Shown here: positions 7,857 through 15,659 of the stretch, one piece after another
Layout: each line of letters opens with the position of its first letter
Position numbering within the stretch: position 1 is the first letter of the stretch
Origin: Hymenobacter sp. APR13
GTDB taxonomy: Bacteria; Bacteroidota; Bacteroidia; Cytophagales; Hymenobacteraceae
DNA length: 64,000 nucleotides
NCBI RefSeq assembly: GCF_000737515.1
Contig: NZ_CP006587.1
Span: 3,405,001 to 3,469,000, forward strand
Direction: 5' to 3'
Translations under genes and position numbers: made by a program
The notes under the pieces: model-generated
Told to the model about the DNA's origin: nothing
What the model saw: the letters and a program-made list of their open reading frames with translations, nothing else
The model's database searches: none

Positions 7857-10052
7857 ATGAAACGTCTGCTACTCTCGCTGCTGCTGCTACTCGCCTCCGG
7901 GCTGCCTTTGCTGGCCCAGTCCGCCACCACGCTTTCCGGCACCGTCCGCGACGCGGCGGGGGGCGCGCTGCCGGGCGTGAACGTGTTTCTGCGCGGCACC
8001 TTCGATGGCGCCAGCACCGACTCGGTGGGCGCGTTTCGGTTTGAGACCCGGCAGACCGGGGCGGCCGTGCTGGTGCTGAGCTTGCTGGGCTACCAGCCCC
8101 AGGAGACGCCCGTGGCGCTCAATGGGCAGCCGGTGCGGCTGTCTCTGAAGATGAAAGGCACCCCGCACGCGCTGGGCTCGGTAGTCGTGACGGCCGGCGC
8201 CTTCGAGGCCAGCGACGAGCACCGCAGCGCCGCCCTCAACACCCGCGACGTGCAAACCACTGCCGGCGCCCTCTCCGACGTAGCCGCGGCTCTCAACACG
8301 CTGCCTGGCACCACCAAAGTGGGGGAGGAGGGCCAGCTGTTTGTGCGCGGCGGGGCCGCCAACGAAACCAAAGTGTACCTCGACGGGCTGCTGGTGCAGA
8401 ACTTCTACGCCGGCTCGGTGCCCGCGGTGCCGGCCCGCGGGCGGTTTGCGCCCACGCTGTTCCGGGGCACGGTGTTCAGCACCGGCGGCTACTCGGCGCT
8501 GTATGGGCAGGCGCTGTCGGGGGTGCTGCAGCTGAATTCCACTGATTTGGCCGCCGAAACCCAGACCGGCGTGTCGGTGTCGTCGGTGTTTGTGGGGGCC
8601 TCACGCACCAAGCGCTGGGAGCGGACTTCGCTGGACTTCTCCGGCGACTACACCAACCTGACGCCCTACATGGGGCTGCTGCCGCAGAACGTAGACTGGG
8701 TGCAGGCCCCGCGCGGCGGCAGCGGCTCCGTGAAGCTCAGCCACCGCACCGGCCAGGCCGGCATGCTGAAAGCGTACGGCACCTGGAGCGGGCAGCGCTT
8801 CGTCATCGGGCAGCCCAGCCCCGAGGCCGCCGGCCGCCAGCAGATAGCGCTGCAGAACCGCAACGGCTACCTCAACACCACCTTCCGTAGCCCGCTGCGC
8901 CACGGCTGGAGCCTGCAAACCGGCGTGGCGCTGAGCCGCGACGACAAAGACCTGCAGCCCGACACGTTGCGCCTGCGCACCCTGGAGCAGGCGGTAGTAG
9001 GCCGCGTGGTGCTCACCAACGACTCGGTGGGCACCCGCTGGAACCTGAAGCTGGGCGTGGAAGGCGTTGGCCAGCGCGTCACGCAAACCTATCAACCGCA
9101 CGCTACGGCGGCGCTTAGCTACCAAACCAGCTTCACGGAGCAGCGCACGGCCGCTTTCGTGGAAACCGACTTCCAGCTGACCGACCGGCTGGCCGGGCGG
9201 GTGGGCGGCCGGGCCGAGTACTCGGCGCTGCTGGGGCTGGCCAACGCCGCGCCACGCCTGGCGCTGGCCTATCAAACCACCGAGCACAGCTCCGTGTCGG
9301 GCGCCTACGGCCGCTTCTACCAGACGCCCGACAACGCGCTGCTGCTGGTGCAGCCCCGGCTGCGCTTCGAGGAGGCCAATCACGCCGTGCTCACCTACCA
9401 GTACAACCACAACGGCCGCCTGCTGCAAACCGAAGCCTACCACAAAACCTACGCCCACCTCACCCGCTTCGACGGCCAGAACCCCCGCAACCCGGCCGCC
9501 TACACAAATGACGGCACCGGCTACGCCCGCGGCCTCGACGTGCTGTGGCGCGACCGGAAAACGGTGAAATACCTGGAGTACTGGGTGAGCTACGGGTTGC
9601 TCGACACCCGCCGCCAGTACCGCCAGGACCCTGTATCGGCCGTGCCCACGTTTGCGGCCAAACACAACGTGTCGGTGGTGGGCAAATACTGGGTGCCCAA
9701 GCTAACCACGCTCTTCGGAGCCACCTGGAGCTACGGCAGCTCCCGCCGCTACCACGACCCCAACCAGGACGGCTACAACCAGGGCGTGCTGCCCACTTAC
9801 CAGGATTTGAGCCTGAACGCCAGCTACCTCACGCGGCTGTTCGGGCAGTTCACCATCGTGCACGTGTCGGCCTCCAACGTGCTGGGCCGCCCCAACGTGT
9901 TCGGCTACCGCTACGCCACCACGCCCGACGCCGCCACCGGCCAGTACCGCCGCGTGGCCATCACGCCCACGGCCCCGCGCATGCTGTTCGTGGGCGTGTT
10001 CATCTCCATCAACAAGAAAAGCCCCGGCAACGTGAACGAGCGGCCGGAGTGA
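7857..10052 (+). CDS. TonB-dependent outer-membrane receptor
   Basis: 731 residues from the ATG at 7857. It has a signal peptide (MKRLLLSLLLLLASGLPLLA), then a carboxypeptidase-regulatory-like domain at about residues 23-105 ('DAAGGALPGVNVFLRGT'), a plug at about 115-235 ('LPGTTKVGEEGQLFVRGG', 'YSALYGQALSGVLQL') and a C-terminal beta-barrel rich in aromatic and basic strands ending ISINKKSPGNVNERPE. It imports a ligand through the outer membrane using TonB energy. At 731 residues it is shorter than polysaccharide SusC proteins, and no SusD gene is adjacent, so a siderophore, vitamin or other small ligand is at least as likely as a glycan. It shares its promoter element with the next gene. Confidence 0.9.
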   Translation: MKRLLLSLLLLLASGLPLLAQSATTLSGTVRDAAGGALPGVNVFLRGTFDGASTDSVGAFRFETRQTGAAVLVLSLLGYQPQETPVALNGQPVRLSLKMKGTPHALGSVVVTAGAFEASDEHRSAALNTRDVQTTAGALSDVAAALNTLPGTTKVGEEGQLFVRGGAANETKVYLDGLLVQNFYAGSVPAVPARGRFAPTLFRGTVFSTGGYSALYGQALSGVLQLNSTDLAAETQTGVSVSSVFVGASRTKRWERTSLDFSGDYTNLTPYMGLLPQNVDWVQAPRGGSGSVKLSHRTGQAGMLKAYGTWSGQRFVIGQPSPEAAGRQQIALQNRNGYLNTTFRSPLRHGWSLQTGVALSRDDKDLQPDTLRLRTLEQAVVGRVVLTNDSVGTRWNLKLGVEGVGQRVTQTYQPHATAALSYQTSFTEQRTAAFVETDFQLTDRLAGRVGGRAEYSALLGLANAAPRLALAYQTTEHSSVSGAYGRFYQTPDNALLLVQPRLRFEEANHAVLTYQYNHNGRLLQTEAYHKTYAHLTRFDGQNPRNPAAYTNDGTGYARGLDVLWRDRKTVKYLEYWVSYGLLDTRRQYRQDPVSAVPTFAAKHNVSVVGKYWVPKLTTLFGATWSYGSSRRYHDPNQDGYNQGVLPTYQDLSLNASYLTRLFGQFTIVHVSASNVLGRPNVFGYRYATTPDAATGQYRRVAITPTAPRMLFVGVFISINKKSPGNVNERPE

Positions 10053-10163
10053 CCTTACCCCCTGGCCCCCTCTCCAAAAGAGAGGGGGGACTAGCCTCTA
10101 GTAGGTATCCTCTAAATGCTAAAACTAGAGCCCCTCTCTTTTGGAGAGGGGTTGGGGTGAGGT
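10052..10163. repeat. Palindromic repeat element, CTCTCC-AAAAG family
   Basis: The left arm ACCTTACCCCCTGGCCCCC (then TCTCCAAAAGAGAGGGG) is mirrored by a right arm ending CCAACCCC...GTGAGGT around a loop of about 30 nt. Each arm also contains CCCTCTCC AAAAGAGAGGGG, which is itself a hairpin. It starts at the receptor's stop codon. A relative lies inside menD (29622-29731), and a solo arm lies near 40147-40183. Confidence 0.8.
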
Positions 10164-10175
10164 TCCCCACCTACG

Positions 10176-10243
10176 CTTCATCCGCCAAATCCGACGCTTC
10201 GGTAACGGCAAGTTTCAGGGCCGCCCCGGGCCGCCCACCTTTG
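10176..10243 (+). promoter_or_regulatory. Second copy of the 41-bp promoter element, with -7 box CACCTTTG
   Basis: 39 of 41 positions match 7766-7806, and the 29 bases from AATCCGACGC to GTTTC are identical. A CACCTTTG box (10236-10243) follows after exactly 19 nt, as in the first copy. The downstream ATG is at 10277. Confidence 0.6.
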
Positions 10244-10276
10244 AATCACTCAACCACCACAAACCATTTTCCTGTC

Positions 10277-10981
10277 ATGAAAAAGTCGCTGTTCACCCTC
10301 GCCCTCGTTGCCGCTTCCTTCGCCGCCACTGCTCAAACGGTGCCCGCCACCAAGCCCGCCGCCGCTACTGCCGCTGCCGCTGCCACTGACCCCTACAACG
10401 ACATGATGGTGGCGACCATCAAGGAGCTGATGAGCACCGGCGACGTAACCCAGCTCAAGCAGGTGGATGCCAAGCTGGAGCGCGCCGCCGCCGTCAACGG
10501 CAAAGACTGGCTGCCCCGCTACTACCAGGCCTACGCCCGCCTCATCACCTGCTTCCAGAGCAAGGAAGACGGCGACACCAAAGACAAGTACCTCGACCAG
10601 GCCGAAGCCGCCCTGGCGCAGGCCCGCAAGCTGGGCGGCGACGAGTCGGAGCTGCTGGTGCTGCAGGCCTACATCTACCAGGCCCGCCTGGGCGTGTCGC
10701 CGATGCTGCGCTCCATGAAGTACTCGGGCATGGTGACGGCCACGCTGGAGCAGGCCAAGAAGCTGAACGCCGCCAACCCGCGCATCTACCTGGTGCAGGC
10801 CAACAACGTGTACTACACGCCCGCCATGTTCGGGGGCGGTGCCGACGTGGCCAAGCCGCTGTACGAGGAAGCCAAAAAGCGCTACGCCGCCTTCACGCCG
10901 GCCTCTGCCACGGCCCCCAACTGGGGCGAGCGGCAGCTGCTGGGCCGCCTGAAAGCCTACGAAACGGCCTCGGTGAAGTAA
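10277..10981 (+). CDS. Secreted helical (TPR-like) protein, unknown function
   Basis: 234 residues from the ATG at 10277; the frame is open far upstream, but only inside the receptor gene. Signal peptide MKKSLFTLALVAASFAATAQ, then an Ala/Pro-rich linker, then alpha-helical pairs that resemble tetratricopeptide repeats ('PRYYQAYARLITCFQ', 'DQAEAALAQARKLGGDESEL', 'TLEQAKKLNAANPRIYLVQA'). It should act in the periplasm as a protein-binding scaffold. The promoter shared with the upstream TonB receptor implies common control and perhaps a shared process, but the receptor also has its own promoter copy, so this is not simple operon membership. Confidence 0.75.
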   Translation: MKKSLFTLALVAASFAATAQTVPATKPAAATAAAAATDPYNDMMVATIKELMSTGDVTQLKQVDAKLERAAAVNGKDWLPRYYQAYARLITCFQSKEDGDTKDKYLDQAEAALAQARKLGGDESELLVLQAYIYQARLGVSPMLRSMKYSGMVTATLEQAKKLNAANPRIYLVQANNVYYTPAMFGGGADVAKPLYEEAKKRYAAFTPASATAPNWGERQLLGRLKAYETASVK

Positions 10982-10992
10982 GCCGACGGCCA

Positions 10993-11041
10993 GTGCCGCG
11001 GATACCTTGCCGGGCTGTGGCCTGCCGGGTATCCGCGGCAC
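10993..11041. terminator. Hairpin after the secreted helical protein
   Basis: GTGCCGCGGATACC pairs perfectly with GGTATCCGCGGCAC across a 21-nt loop. There is no clear T tract, so it could be a rho-assisted terminator or a small repeat. Confidence 0.5.
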
Positions 11042-11090
11042 AAGTGGTATCTTTTCGCTCGTACTACCGGCCCTTCGGCCTCTTTAGCTT

Positions 11091-12206
11091 ATGCTGGAAT
11101 CCGCTTTTGCCGCGCCGCCGAAAACAGCGGCCACCCCGCCGCCGGCAGCCAGGCACTTCGCCAACCTGGGGCAATACTACCCCCACCGCAAGTGGGCGAT
11201 GATGCTGGGGCTGATGCTGGCCATGTCGTTGGTGCTGTCATTTACGTTCTGCTCTGAGTGCCCGCTGCTGAGCGAGGATTTTCTGGTCACGTTCGGCTAC
11301 AACTTCTGCTACACCACCGGCCTGTGGCTGGCCAACGGCTTTCCCAGCGAGTGGCTGAACCGCCGCGTCGACTGGACGTTGCACCCGTTCCGCCGCTTCC
11401 TGATTACGCTGCTGCTGTCGGTGGTAATGTCACTGCTCGTGATTCTGCTCGTGACCGGAGGCTTTCTGGTGTTCTACCACCACCGGCCGCTCAGCTCGCT
11501 CACCTGGCGGCCCTTCGTTATTCCGCTGCTGATTACGGTGGTGGTGTCGCTGTTTATGCACAGCCGCTCGTTTCTGATGGGCTGGCGCGAGGCCGCTATC
11601 CGGGTGGAGCGGGTGGAAAAGGAAAACGCCGTGGCCCGCCTCGACTCGCTACGCCGGCAGGTGGACCCGCACTTTCTGTTCAACTCGCTGAACGCCCTCA
11701 CCTCGCTCATCGAAGACCACGACCCGGCCCGCGCCACGCGCTTCGTGCGGCAGCTGGCCCAGGTGTACCGCTACGTGCTCGACTCGCAGGAGCAGGAAGT
11801 GGTGCCGCTGCGCGAGGAGATGCGGTTTGTGGAATCGTACGTGTACCTGCAGCAAACCCGCCTCGGCGAAGGCCTGCAAGTGGACATCAGCCTGCCGCCC
11901 GCCGCCGACCTGGACGCGCTGCTGGTGCCGCCGCTGGCCGTGCAGCTGCTGCTCGAAAACGCCCTCAAGCACAACGCTACTTCCCAGCGCGACCCGCTGC
12001 GCCTCAGCCTCACGCTGGACGTGGCCGCCCGGCAGCTGGTGGTGCGCAACGCCCTGCGCTACCGCCGCGTGCCCGACGGCGAATCGACGGGCCTGGGCCT
12101 GGCCAACCTGCAGGCCCGCTACCAGTTCCTGACCAGCCAGCCCGTGCTGATCGAAAAGACCGAAACCGAGTTCATCGTGACGCTGCCGCTGCTGGAGCTG
12201 ACGTAG
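11091..12206 (+). CDS. LytS/YehU-type sensor histidine kinase
   Basis: 371 residues. Four membrane spans lie at about residues 37-54, 66-82, 103-128 and 140-158. A short coiled coil follows, then the His_kinase family box 'RRQVDPHFLFNSLNALTSL', with the phospho-accepting histidine at 194. The C-terminal ATPase lacks a classical N-box but has 'QLLLENALKHN' and the G-box 'STGLGLANLQARY', as usual for this family. The partner is the LytTR response regulator starting at 12363. A dumbbell repeat occupies most of the 156-nt gap between them. A second, convergent pair lies at 13499-15517. Confidence 0.9.
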   Translation: MLESAFAAPPKTAATPPPAARHFANLGQYYPHRKWAMMLGLMLAMSLVLSFTFCSECPLLSEDFLVTFGYNFCYTTGLWLANGFPSEWLNRRVDWTLHPFRRFLITLLLSVVMSLLVILLVTGGFLVFYHHRPLSSLTWRPFVIPLLITVVVSLFMHSRSFLMGWREAAIRVERVEKENAVARLDSLRRQVDPHFLFNSLNALTSLIEDHDPARATRFVRQLAQVYRYVLDSQEQEVVPLREEMRFVESYVYLQQTRLGEGLQVDISLPPAADLDALLVPPLAVQLLLENALKHNATSQRDPLRLSLTLDVAARQLVVRNALRYRRVPDGESTGLGLANLQARYQFLTSQPVLIEKTETEFIVTLPLLELT

Positions 12207-12215
12207 GCTGAGCAG

Positions 12216-12315
12216 TGTAGAGACGCGACCCTTCGCGTCTCTTCGTTGCTGACGCTGTTTAGATGGTACTGTTCCGGTTGTTCAACGATGAGACGCGAAG
12301 GGTCGCGTCTCTACA
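12216..12315. repeat. Dumbbell repeat, GAGACGC family, copy A
   Basis: A perfect 26-bp inverted repeat (12216-12241 with 12290-12315) beginning TGTAGAGACGCG. Each arm is also a hairpin (GAGACGCG, 6-nt loop, CGCGTCTC). It lies between the sensor kinase and its response regulator. Confidence 0.9.
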
Positions 12316-12362
12316 CCGCTCAAAGTGGCCTGTTTACTGCGCCCAAGCTCTTACTTTCGCCT

Positions 12363-13148
12363 ATGCCAACACCCCTACGCGCCCTGATTATCGAAGACGA
12401 GCCGCTGGCGGCCAACCGCCTGATTGGGCTATTGAACAAGCAAGCCCAGCCCGTGGAAGTGGTGGGCACGGCCGAGTCGGTGGCCGAGGCCGAGGCGCTG
12501 CTGCGCACCGTGCAGCCCGCGCCCGACGTGCTGTTTCTGGACATCCATCTGGCCGACGGGCTCAGCTTCGAGCTGTTCGAGCGGCTGGAAATCCGCAGCC
12601 CGGTGGTCTTCACCACCGCCTACGACAAGTACGCGCTACGGGCCTTCAAAGTGAACAGCGTGGATTACCTGCTCAAGCCCATCGACGCTGAGGAGTTGAC
12701 GGCGGCGCTAACAAAGCTGCACCGCCAGCGCGAAGCCGCCACGCCGCCGCTGGATGCGGCGCTGCTGGCGCGGGTGTTGCAACAAACCCAGCCCGCCAAG
12801 GAATACAAAACGCGCTTCGTGGTGCGGGTGGGCGAGCACCTCAAGGCCATTCCGGTGGAGCAGATTGCCTACTTCGCCAGCCTGGAAAAAGTGACGCTGC
12901 TGCACACCCGCGAAGGCCGCCGGTTCGTGGTCGACTACACGCTGGAACAGCTCGAAGGCCTGCTCGATCCGCTGGAATTCTTCCGCCTCAACCGCGCCTA
13001 CCTGGCCCACGCCGACGCCATCCACGACATCATCCACTACACCAACTCGCGCCTGCAAACCGTCCTCAAGCCCACCCCACCCGACAACGACACCGTGCTG
13101 GTAAGCCGCGAAAAAGTCAGCACGTTCAAGGCCTGGCTGGATAGGTAG
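12363..13148 (+). CDS. LytTR-family response regulator
   Basis: 261 residues from the ATG at 12363. The receiver domain (residues 5-120) has the acidic pair at 11-12 ('IIEDEPLA'), the phospho-acceptor D60 ('VLFLDIHLADG'), a Thr in 'VFTTAYDKYALRAF' and Lys in 'DYLLKPID'. The LytTR DNA-binding domain (about 150-260) shows 'ERFVVR'-like and 'FFRLNRAYLAHADAI' signatures. It is probably phosphorylated by the kinase ending at 12206 and should bind tandem LytTR sites. A TACTTTCG box three nt before the ATG may give it a leaderless transcript of its own. A terminator follows at 13234. Confidence 0.92.
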   Translation: MPTPLRALIIEDEPLAANRLIGLLNKQAQPVEVVGTAESVAEAEALLRTVQPAPDVLFLDIHLADGLSFELFERLEIRSPVVFTTAYDKYALRAFKVNSVDYLLKPIDAEELTAALTKLHRQREAATPPLDAALLARVLQQTQPAKEYKTRFVVRVGEHLKAIPVEQIAYFASLEKVTLLHTREGRRFVVDYTLEQLEGLLDPLEFFRLNRAYLAHADAIHDIIHYTNSRLQTVLKPTPPDNDTVLVSREKVSTFKAWLDR

Positions 13149-13233
13149 TCGGGCTTATTGGCGAGCCTTTACACGCAGCAAACAGCCACGAGGCAACCCC
13201 TTCTTGGCTAGGCTGAGGCAATTTCTTGCCGAT

Positions 13234-13276
13234 AAGCCTTCCAGTGTAACTGGGCTACGCCACGGTCGGAAGGCTT
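13234..13276 (+). terminator. Terminator after the first LytTR regulator
   Basis: AAGCCTTCC pairs with GGAAGGCTT across a 25-nt loop, followed by TATAGT. The T tract is weak but the position is right, 86 nt after the stop. Confidence 0.55.
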
Positions 13277-13322
13277 TATAGTAGGAGGCTAGCTGAGCGA
13301 GCTTCAGAAGCTGGCAGAACGG

Positions 13323-13422
13323 TGTAGAGACGCAATATTTTGCGTCTCGTCGTTGAACGGCCGGACCTGCGCCGTTTGAACAACATCAGCAACGACGAGA
13401 CGCAAAATATTGCGTCTCTACA
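13323..13422. repeat. Dumbbell repeat, GAGACGC family, copy B
   Basis: A perfect 33-bp inverted repeat (13323-13355 with 13390-13422). Each arm folds as GAGACGCA, 6-nt loop, TGCGTCTC. The eighth stem pair is A-T here and G-C in copy A, a compensatory change. It fills most of the 350-nt gap between the two convergent regulator genes; the rest of the gap holds the terminator at 13234 and nothing else I can support. Confidence 0.9.
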
Positions 13423-13498
13423 ACCCTCGCTCTTAGCTCAACTTTGAGCAAGCAAGGCATTGAGTCTATTGTCCTTCGGCCTCGCAATGACAATCCAC

Positions 13499-14266
13499 TC
13501 AGCCCTCCAGCCACTGCTTCAGCGCACCGGCTTTCTCGCGGCTTACCAGCACTTCCTCGCTGGGGGCGGGGTGCAGCTCCAGCAGCAGCTTGCCGTTGAA
13601 GTGCGGGTGCAGGCGCTGCACGGCCGGCAACTGGGCCAGAAACTGGCGATTGAGGCGAAAAAACTGGCGCGGGTCGAGCAGGCTTTCCAGCTGCTCCAGC
13701 GTGTAGTCGACCACGAAGCGGCGGCCGTCCTGGGCTACGAGGGTGGTGGTTTCGTGGCGGCTTTGGAACCAGGCCACCTGGGCGGCGGGCAGGGGCAGCA
13801 GCTGCTCGCCGTGGCGCACCAGGAAGCGGGTTTTGTAAGGCCGTTCGGCCCGCGGCAAACTGTCCAGGAGGTGCTCCAGGCGCTGGGCCGGCGGGGTGGG
13901 CGCGGTGGTCGTGCGCCACTCGCGCAGCTTGGCCAGCGCCGCCTGCAGCTCCAGCAGCTTCACCGGCTTCAGCAGGTAATCCACACTATTCGCCCGGAAC
14001 GCCCGGATGGCATAGGCATCGTAGGCCGTCGTGAAAATGACCGGGCTGCGTACCACGGCCTGTTCGAACACCTCCAGGCTGAGGCCGTCGGCCAGTTGAA
14101 TGTCGCTCAGGATCAGGTCGGGCGCGGGGTTGTGGTCCAGCCATTGCAGGGTGGCGGCCACGCTGTCGAGCACGGCCAGCACCTGGGCTTCGGGGGCTGC
14201 CTGCAGCAGCTGCCGCTGCAGCCGCTCGGCCGCCGGGTATTCGTCTTCAAGCAGCAGAACGGTCAT
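13499..14266 (-). CDS. LytTR-family response regulator (second copy)
   Basis: 255 residues. The receiver domain has 'VLLLEDEYPAAERL', D55 in 'LILSDIQLADG', 'VIFTTAYDAYAIRAF' and 'DYLLKPVK'. The LytTR domain covers about residues 150-250 ('RRFVVDYTLEQLESLL', 'FFRLNRQFLAQL'). It is clearly paralogous to the regulator at 12363 and faces it tail to tail. The partner kinase is encoded upstream on the same strand (14471-15517), with a repeat-bearing gap of about 200 nt between them. The DNA target is unknown. Confidence 0.92.
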   Translation of the reverse strand: MTVLLLEDEYPAAERLQRQLLQAAPEAQVLAVLDSVAATLQWLDHNPAPDLILSDIQLADGLSLEVFEQAVVRSPVIFTTAYDAYAIRAFRANSVDYLLKPVKLLELQAALAKLREWRTTTAPTPPAQRLEHLLDSLPRAERPYKTRFLVRHGEQLLPLPAAQVAWFQSRHETTTLVAQDGRRFVVDYTLEQLESLLDPRQFFRLNRQFLAQLPAVQRLHPHFNGKLLLELHPAPSEEVLVSREKAGALKQWLEG

Positions 14267-14285
14267 GATTTGGGTGACATATGGT

Positions 14286-14452
14286 ACGTCATGCAGAGGC
14301 GGAGCCGAAGCATCTCGCCAGATTAGTAATCCGGTAATATGGTGGATTGGGGATGATTCCTGATTCAGTCCATCAGTTCAGGAAAGGGGATTAGCTTCTG
14401 GCGAGATTCCTCGTCACTGGCTTGATGCGCCACATGCTCGGAATGACGTTCT
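14286..14452. repeat. ACGTCATGC...GCATCTCGC repeat, degenerate copy
   Basis: The left end ACGTCATGCAGAGGCGGAG continues into CCGAAGCATCTCGCC, and the right end GGCGAGATTCC...GCTCGGAATGACGTTC answers it in inverted orientation. It separates the second response regulator from its kinase. Related copies lie at 19521, 34517, 36982, 39930, 42438 and 49231. Confidence 0.65.
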
Positions 14453-14470
14453 TTTCACCTCATCACCTCA

Positions 14471-15517
14471 TCACCCATTCAACAACGGCAGCTGCACCCG
14501 AAACCACCCGTCGGCGGCCGATACGGTTACGGGCGCGGCGGCTTGCAGCAGCTCGTAGCGGTGGCGCACGTTGCGCAGGCCGGTGCCAGTGCCGGGCGCG
14601 AGGCCGGCGGTGCGGGGGCGTAAGGTGTTTTCCACCACTAGAAACTGCTGCCCGACATCCACTCCAATGCGCAGCTCCAGCGGATGCTCCCGCGAGGCCA
14701 CGTTGTGCTTGAGGGCGTTTTCGACCAGCAGCTGCACGCTCAGCGGCGCCACCTGCCGGGCCTGCAAGACTGGTGGCACGGTGGTAGTCACGCGCAGGTT
14801 GTCGCGGAAGCGGGTTTTGTGCAGGGCCAGGTAGGTTTCCACGAAGGCCAGCTCCTCGCCGAGCGGCACCGTGGGCTTGTCGCGGGCCAGCAGCACGTAG
14901 CGGTACACATCCGAAAGCTGCTCCAGAAACTGCTGCGCGGCCTCGTTTTCGGGCTCCACCAGCGCCGACAGCGTGTTCAGAGAGTTGAACAGGAAGTGCG
15001 GGTCGAGCTGGCTTTGCAGGGCTTCAAGCTGGCTTCGGATGCCGGCGCTCTGCAGCTGCTCGGCGCGGCGCAGGTTCTGCTTCCACTGCTGAAACAGGTG
15101 CCAGCTCTCATAAATCAGCTGCACCACCACCGTGGGCACCATGTTCAGCCCGAACTCGGCCAGGAAGCCGCGCCCCGTGAGCTGCCCGCCCTGCGCCCGC
15201 GCCGCCAGCAACCCAATACCCAGCGTGACGACGGCCGTGAGAGACGTGTTGATACCAGCCAGCCACCACAGCCGGCGCGTGGTTTGCTCGACGCGCGGAA
15301 ACCGCCGGAGCAGCAGGCGCCACAGCTGCCGGCCCGCCAGCCAGAACGTGGTGGTAATGCCCAGCGACACCACCCACGCGCCCAGCGCCTCCGGCACCGA
15401 GCCCACCTGCAGCAGCCCCCGCGGCAACAGCACCAGCAAGGCCAGCGTCGGGATACCGAGCAGCAGAAACCACCGGTCGTTCAGGAAGGCAGCGGGACGG
15501 TCGGCAGGTGGCGGCAT
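14471..15517 (-). CDS. LytS/YehU-type sensor histidine kinase (second copy)
   Basis: 348 residues. Four hydrophobic spans cover about residues 15-35, 46-66, 86-106 and 120-138, followed by a helical linker and the His_kinase box 'LQSQLDPHFLFNSLNTLSAL' with H174. The ATPase part has 'QLLVENALKHNVASREHP' and 'GTGTGLRNVRHRYELL'. It is paralogous to the kinase at 11091, with the same arrangement (kinase first, regulator second) on the opposite strand. The short linker and lack of an extracytoplasmic domain suggest sensing within the membrane; the signal is unknown. Confidence 0.9.
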   Translation of the reverse strand: MPPPADRPAAFLNDRWFLLLGIPTLALLVLLPRGLLQVGSVPEALGAWVVSLGITTTFWLAGRQLWRLLLRRFPRVEQTTRRLWWLAGINTSLTAVVTLGIGLLAARAQGGQLTGRGFLAEFGLNMVPTVVVQLIYESWHLFQQWKQNLRRAEQLQSAGIRSQLEALQSQLDPHFLFNSLNTLSALVEPENEAAQQFLEQLSDVYRYVLLARDKPTVPLGEELAFVETYLALHKTRFRDNLRVTTTVPPVLQARQVAPLSVQLLVENALKHNVASREHPLELRIGVDVGQQFLVVENTLRPRTAGLAPGTGTGLRNVRHRYELLQAAAPVTVSAADGWFRVQLPLLNG

Positions 15518-15554
15518 GCAGCAGGAAATCCGTTTGGTGTTCAGTGAGCGGCCG

Positions 15555-15637
15555 TAGCGCGAACTGTGTAGTTCGCGCCCCCACGCCGTTAGAATCGTCT
15601 GAACGGCGCGGGGACGCGAACTGCAATGTTCGCGCTA
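15555..15637. repeat. Dumbbell repeat, CGCGAAC family
   Basis: 15555-15590 and 15602-15637 are imperfect inverted copies (about 31 of 36). Each is itself a hairpin (CGCGAACT/AGTTCGCG and CGCGAAC/GTTCGCG). It has the same architecture as the GAGACGC family with an unrelated sequence. It lies between the kinase gene and the hydrolase gene. Confidence 0.75.
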
Positions 15638-15659
15638 CTGCTGCGCCGCCTTAGCTACG

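Noticed and set aside
9545..10981. 478-codon frame that seems to fuse the end of the TonB receptor to the secreted helical protein
   Set aside because: The first 240 codons lie out of frame within the receptor gene and cross a palindromic repeat; the ATG at 10277 with its signal peptide is the real start.
12216..13422. Possible CRISPR array from recurring GAGACGC units
   Set aside because: The units are inverted pairs with irregular spacing, lie at separate loci, and there are no cas genes.
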